Shown here in pieces: positions 61,042 to 64,000 of a DNA stretch of 64,000 nucleotides. This stretch comes from Salminus brasiliensis (Eukaryota; Chordata; Actinopteri; Characiformes; Bryconidae). Positions within the stretch are counted from its first letter, which is position 1. Every line of letters begins with the position of its first letter. A program made the position numbers and the translations under genes. The notes below the pieces were generated by a model that worked only from the letters and a program-made list of their open reading frames with translations, was not told where the DNA came from and did not search any database. The stretch covers positions 9,036,526 through 9,100,525 of the forward strand of contig NC_132881.1 in assembly GCF_030463535.1 (NCBI RefSeq), in the 5' to 3' direction.

Positions 61042-61277
61042 CAGGTGAAGAAACTGGTTCCTTGACCAACCTTCCTATAAAATATCAGTAGTGCTGCTAA
61101 TATTTGAGGCAAATAATAAATTTACTATGCATATGTAAATCCCAGTGGTCTGATGATTATCTGCAAGTCTAAGCACACACCAAAGCTCTGCATACTGTTA
61201 GTCATAGTCTGACGCCAATAAAAAAAGGGTTGATTTACTCATTGTAGCAGTTACTGATTAAAGATTACCCAAGGAAA

Positions 61278-61351
61278 AGGCACAGCTGGGATTCCAAGCC
61301 AGGATCTCCTGTTTACTAGACAGGCGCTATAACCAACTAAGCCACAGCACC
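61278..61351 (-). pseudogene. tRNA-Thr(AGT) T20 with broken T-loop and acceptor mismatch
   Basis: Same as T14. Confidence 0.75.
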
Positions 61352-61825
61352 CTACCTGACTGCTTTTCTATATCAACACAATATAGCTTCAGGCAAACTC
61401 AAAAACATTCTCTTGCATACAAACTTCACATAGACAGCAAAAACAACTTCCCTGATTAGGAACCTCTGCATTTTCCAGAAACAAATAACATCAACTCTGA
61501 AAGCTTGTCACGCAGAATGTACACACAAAACTTAGCATCTTTTGTTTACCCTTCAGGTTCCGTTTAAACATCTTTTAATGGATCAGTAAACATCATTCTG
61601 ATTCAGAAAAGCCTAAAATCCTACATTTCAAACTGCTTCATCTCACTTTTCACAAACACATGCAGAATCTTCTGCAGCACAAATATGTTCCAATACCCCA
61701 ACATCAAACAGAATATTTCTGAAAGTTTGAAATTGCTATTAATTAGGTAAAAAGACTAGAGAAAATCTTGCAAATAAAAGTACAAAAAGGTAGTAGACAG
61801 AGCTATAAAGAAGAGGAAACACTCT

Positions 61826-61915
61826 CGACTCTGGGGGGACTCGAACCCACAACCTTTGAACGGCTCCAGCTATTTATCTAGAAGTCCAATGAGCTATCCA
61901 TTGCCCCACAGAGCC
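61826..61915 (-). tRNA. tRNA-Arg(TCT) R20, variant
   Basis: Like R14, but the 5' D-stem strand reads GGGC against GCTC, so the compensation is lost. Confidence 0.68.
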
Positions 61916-62151
61916 CAGGTGAAGAAACTGGTTCCTTGACCAACCTTCCTATAAAATATCAGTAGTGCTGCTAATATTTGAGGCAAATAATAAATTTACT
62001 ATGCATATGTAAATCCCAGTGGTCTGATGATTATCTGCAAGTCTAAGCACACACCAAAGCTCTGCATACTGTTAGTCATAGTCTGACGCCAATAAAAAAA
62101 GGGTTGATTTACTCATTGTAGCAGTTACTGATTAAAGATTACCCAAGGAAA

Positions 62152-62225
62152 AGGCACCGCTGGGATTCGAACCCAGGATCTCCTGTTTACTAGACAGGCG
62201 CTATAACCAACTAAGCCACGGCGCC
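62152..62225 (-). tRNA. tRNA-Thr-AGT: tRNA-Thr(AGT) T21, intact
   Basis: Identical to T15, with the same downstream TTT terminator and upstream GATATAG box. Confidence 0.94.
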
Positions 62226-62748
62226 CTACATGACTGGTTTTCTATATCAATACAATGTAGCTTCAGGCAAACTCAAAAACATTCTCTTGCATACAAACTT
62301 GACACAGACAGCAAAAACAACTTCCCTGATTAGGAACCTCTGCATTTTCCAGAAACAAATAACATCAACTCTGAAAGCTTGTCTCAATTGCTTAAACCTA
62401 TCATATACATGTACAGAGTACTAGACCTTGTCACGCAGAATGTACACACAAAACTTAGCATCTTTTGTTTGCCCTTCAGGTTCCGTTTAAACATCTTTTA
62501 ATGGATCAGCAAACATCATTCTGATTCAGAAAAGGCTAAAATCCTACATTTCAAACTGCTTCATCTCACTTTTCACAAATACATGCAGAATCTTCTGCAG
62601 CACAAATATGTTCCAAGACCCCAACATCAAACAGAATATTTCTGAAAGTTTGAAATTGCTATTAATTAGGCAAAAAGACTAGAGAAAATCTTGCAAATAA
62701 AAGTACAAAAAGGTAGTAGACAGAGCTATAAAGAAGAGGAAACACTCT

Positions 62749-62838
62749 CGACTCTGGTGGGACTCGAACCCACAACCTTTGAATTGCTCCAGCTATTTAT
62801 CTAGAAGTCCAATGCGCTATCCATTGCGCCACAGAGCC
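62749..62838 (-). tRNA. tRNA-Arg-TCT: tRNA-Arg(TCT) R21, intact, intron-containing
   Basis: Identical to R4. Confidence 0.93.
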
Positions 62839-63074
62839 CAGGTGAAGAAACTGGTTCCTTGGCCAACCTTCCTATAAAATAACAGTAGTGCTGCTAATAT
62901 TTGAGGCAAATAATAAATTTACTATGCATATGTAAATCCCAGTGGTCTGATGATTATCTGCAAGTCTAAGCACACACCAAAGCTCTGCATACTGTTAGTC
63001 ATAGTCTGACGCCAATAAAAAAAGGGTTGATTTACTCATTGTAGCAGTTACTGATTAAAGATTACCCAAGGAAA

Positions 63075-63148
63075 AGGCACCGCTGGGATTCCAAGCCAGG
63101 ATCTCCTGTTTACTAGACAGGCGCTATAACCAACTAAGCCACAGCACC
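63075..63148 (-). pseudogene. tRNA-Thr(AGT) T22 with broken T-loop/B box
   Basis: Same as T16. Confidence 0.75.
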
Positions 63149-63622
63149 CTACCTGACTGCTTTTCTATATCAACACAATATAGCTTCAGGCAAACTCAAA
63201 AACATTCTCTTGCATACAAACTTCACATAGACAGCAAAAACAACTTCCCTGATTAGGAACCTCTGCATTTTCCAGAAACAAATAACATCAACTCTGAAAG
63301 CTTGTCACGCAGAATGTACACACAAAACTTAGCATCTTTTGTTTACCCTTCAGGTTCCGTTTAAACATCTTTTAATGGATCAGTAAACATCATTCTGATT
63401 CAGAAAAGGCTACAATCCTACATTTCAAACTGCTTCATCTCACTTTTCACAAATACATGCAGAATCTTCTGCAGCACAAATATGTTCCAATACCCCAACA
63501 TCAAACAAAATATTTCTGAAAGTTTGAAATTGCTATTAATTAGGCAAAAAGACTAGAGAAAATCTTGCAAATAAAAGTACAAAAAGGTAGTAGACAGAGC
63601 TATAAAGAAGAGGAAACACTCT

Positions 63623-63712
63623 CGACTCTGGTGGGACTCGAACCCACAACCTTTGAATTGCTCCAGCTATTTATCTAGAAGTCTAATGCGCTATCCACTG
63701 CTACACAGAGCA
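63623..63712 (-). tRNA. tRNA-Arg(TCT) R22, variant
   Basis: Same as R17: altered first acceptor pair and D arm, TCT and intron kept. Confidence 0.68.
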
Positions 63713-63948
63713 CATGTGAAGAAACTGGTTCCTTGGCCAACCTTCCTATAAAATAACAGTAGTGCTGCTAATATTTGAGGCAAATAATAAATTTACTATG
63801 CATATGTAAATCCCAGTGGTCTGATGATTATCTGCAAGTCTAAGCACACACCAAAGCTCTGCATACTGTTAGTCATAGTCTGACGCCAATAAAAAAAGGG
63901 TTGATTTACTCATTGTAGCAGTTACTGATTAAAGATTACCCAAGGAAA

Positions 63949-64000
63949 AGGCACCGCTGGGATTCCAACCCAGGAGCTCCTTTTTACTAGACAGGCGCTA
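63949..64000 (-). tRNA. tRNA-Thr(AGT) T23, cut by window end
   Basis: The 3' part through the anticodon arm is present and matches the T7/T8 form (TTGGAAT loop, G30-A40 mismatch). The 5' end lies beyond the window. Confidence 0.7.

Larger units (their letters stand above)
44440..64000 (-). repeat. Tandem tRNA-Thr/tRNA-Arg array, 22+ units
   Basis: Units repeat at 923, 874 or 779 bp (897-924 at the divergent left edge), each with one minus-strand tRNA-Thr(AGT) and one minus-strand tRNA-Arg(TCT). The 874-bp class lacks 49 bp between two CTTGTC words. The 779-bp class lacks 144 bp that removes part of the Arg gene. Left units (T1-T3, R1-R3) are the most divergent; right units are nearly identical. 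On the minus strand a TATA-like GATATAGAAAA lies about 20 nt upstream of Thr. Repeated 64-codon frames in the spacers are shadows. The array continues past the window end. Confidence 0.96.

Noticed and set aside
55049-62424. Identical 64-codon frames repeated four times in the tRNA array
   Set aside because: They lie in the spacer and repeat only because the unit repeats; the 874-bp units interrupt them with no consequence.

Overview
This is eukaryotic, almost certainly teleost fish, DNA. It contains an intact fish-type Tc1 transposon, a second decayed Tc1 family, hAT and Tc1 MITEs, a tRNA-derived SINE, a LINE endonuclease fragment, an endogenous retrovirus remnant and vertebrate-type tRNA genes. 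Several MITE and SINE types look like those of otophysan fishes (characins, catfishes and relatives), but I cannot name a species. I see no intact host protein-coding gene. Most open frames in the window are shadows of repeats.

Region 1 (1-25,450) is a large satellite array with a 138-bp monomer. Each monomer reads like a tiny gene segment: a polypyrimidine tract and CAG acceptor, an exon-like block of about 83 nt, a CAG|GTAAGT or CAG|GTAGGT donor, then a 55-nt intron-like block with a TTGAC branch-point-like motif 21 nt before the next acceptor. There are roughly 130 monomers. A 1.68-kb higher-order repeat occupies 9.76-17.27 kb. Longer, probably ancestral monomers sit at the right edge. Two elements interrupt the array. 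One is an apparently intact Tc1 transposon (2,634-4,228) inserted at the TA of a donor-like site. The other is a minus-strand endogenous retrovirus fragment (about 19,735-24,296) with RNase H, integrase and broken env but no LTR.

Region 2 (25,450-44,440) is an old, duplicated, transposon-ridden tract. Five diverged copies of one unrecognised coding exon occur here (call it Y; best copy 25,487-25,805, with a basic C-terminal tail and a downstream poly(A) signal). A second open block (X) recurs beside it. This looks like the wreck of a tandem gene family. Around these lie a Tc1 transposase pseudogene (30,522-31,881), a hAT MITE with a perfect 8-bp target duplication (33,402-34,217), Tc1-type MITEs, a SINE, a foldback element, a LINE endonuclease fragment and an unclassified insertion of about 0.66 kb.

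Region 3 (44,440-64,000) is a tandem array of minus-strand tRNA genes that runs off the window. Units of 923, 874 or 779 bp each carry one tRNA-Thr(AGT) and one intron-containing tRNA-Arg(TCT). I count 23 Thr loci (the last cut by the window end) and 22 Arg loci. Two Thr and eight Arg loci match the intact consensus. The rest carry recurring changes, including a broken T-loop/B-box class, a truncated Arg class and two Arg-bodied copies whose anticodon reads TTT. The window therefore begins and ends inside tandem arrays, so copy numbers depend on assembly quality.
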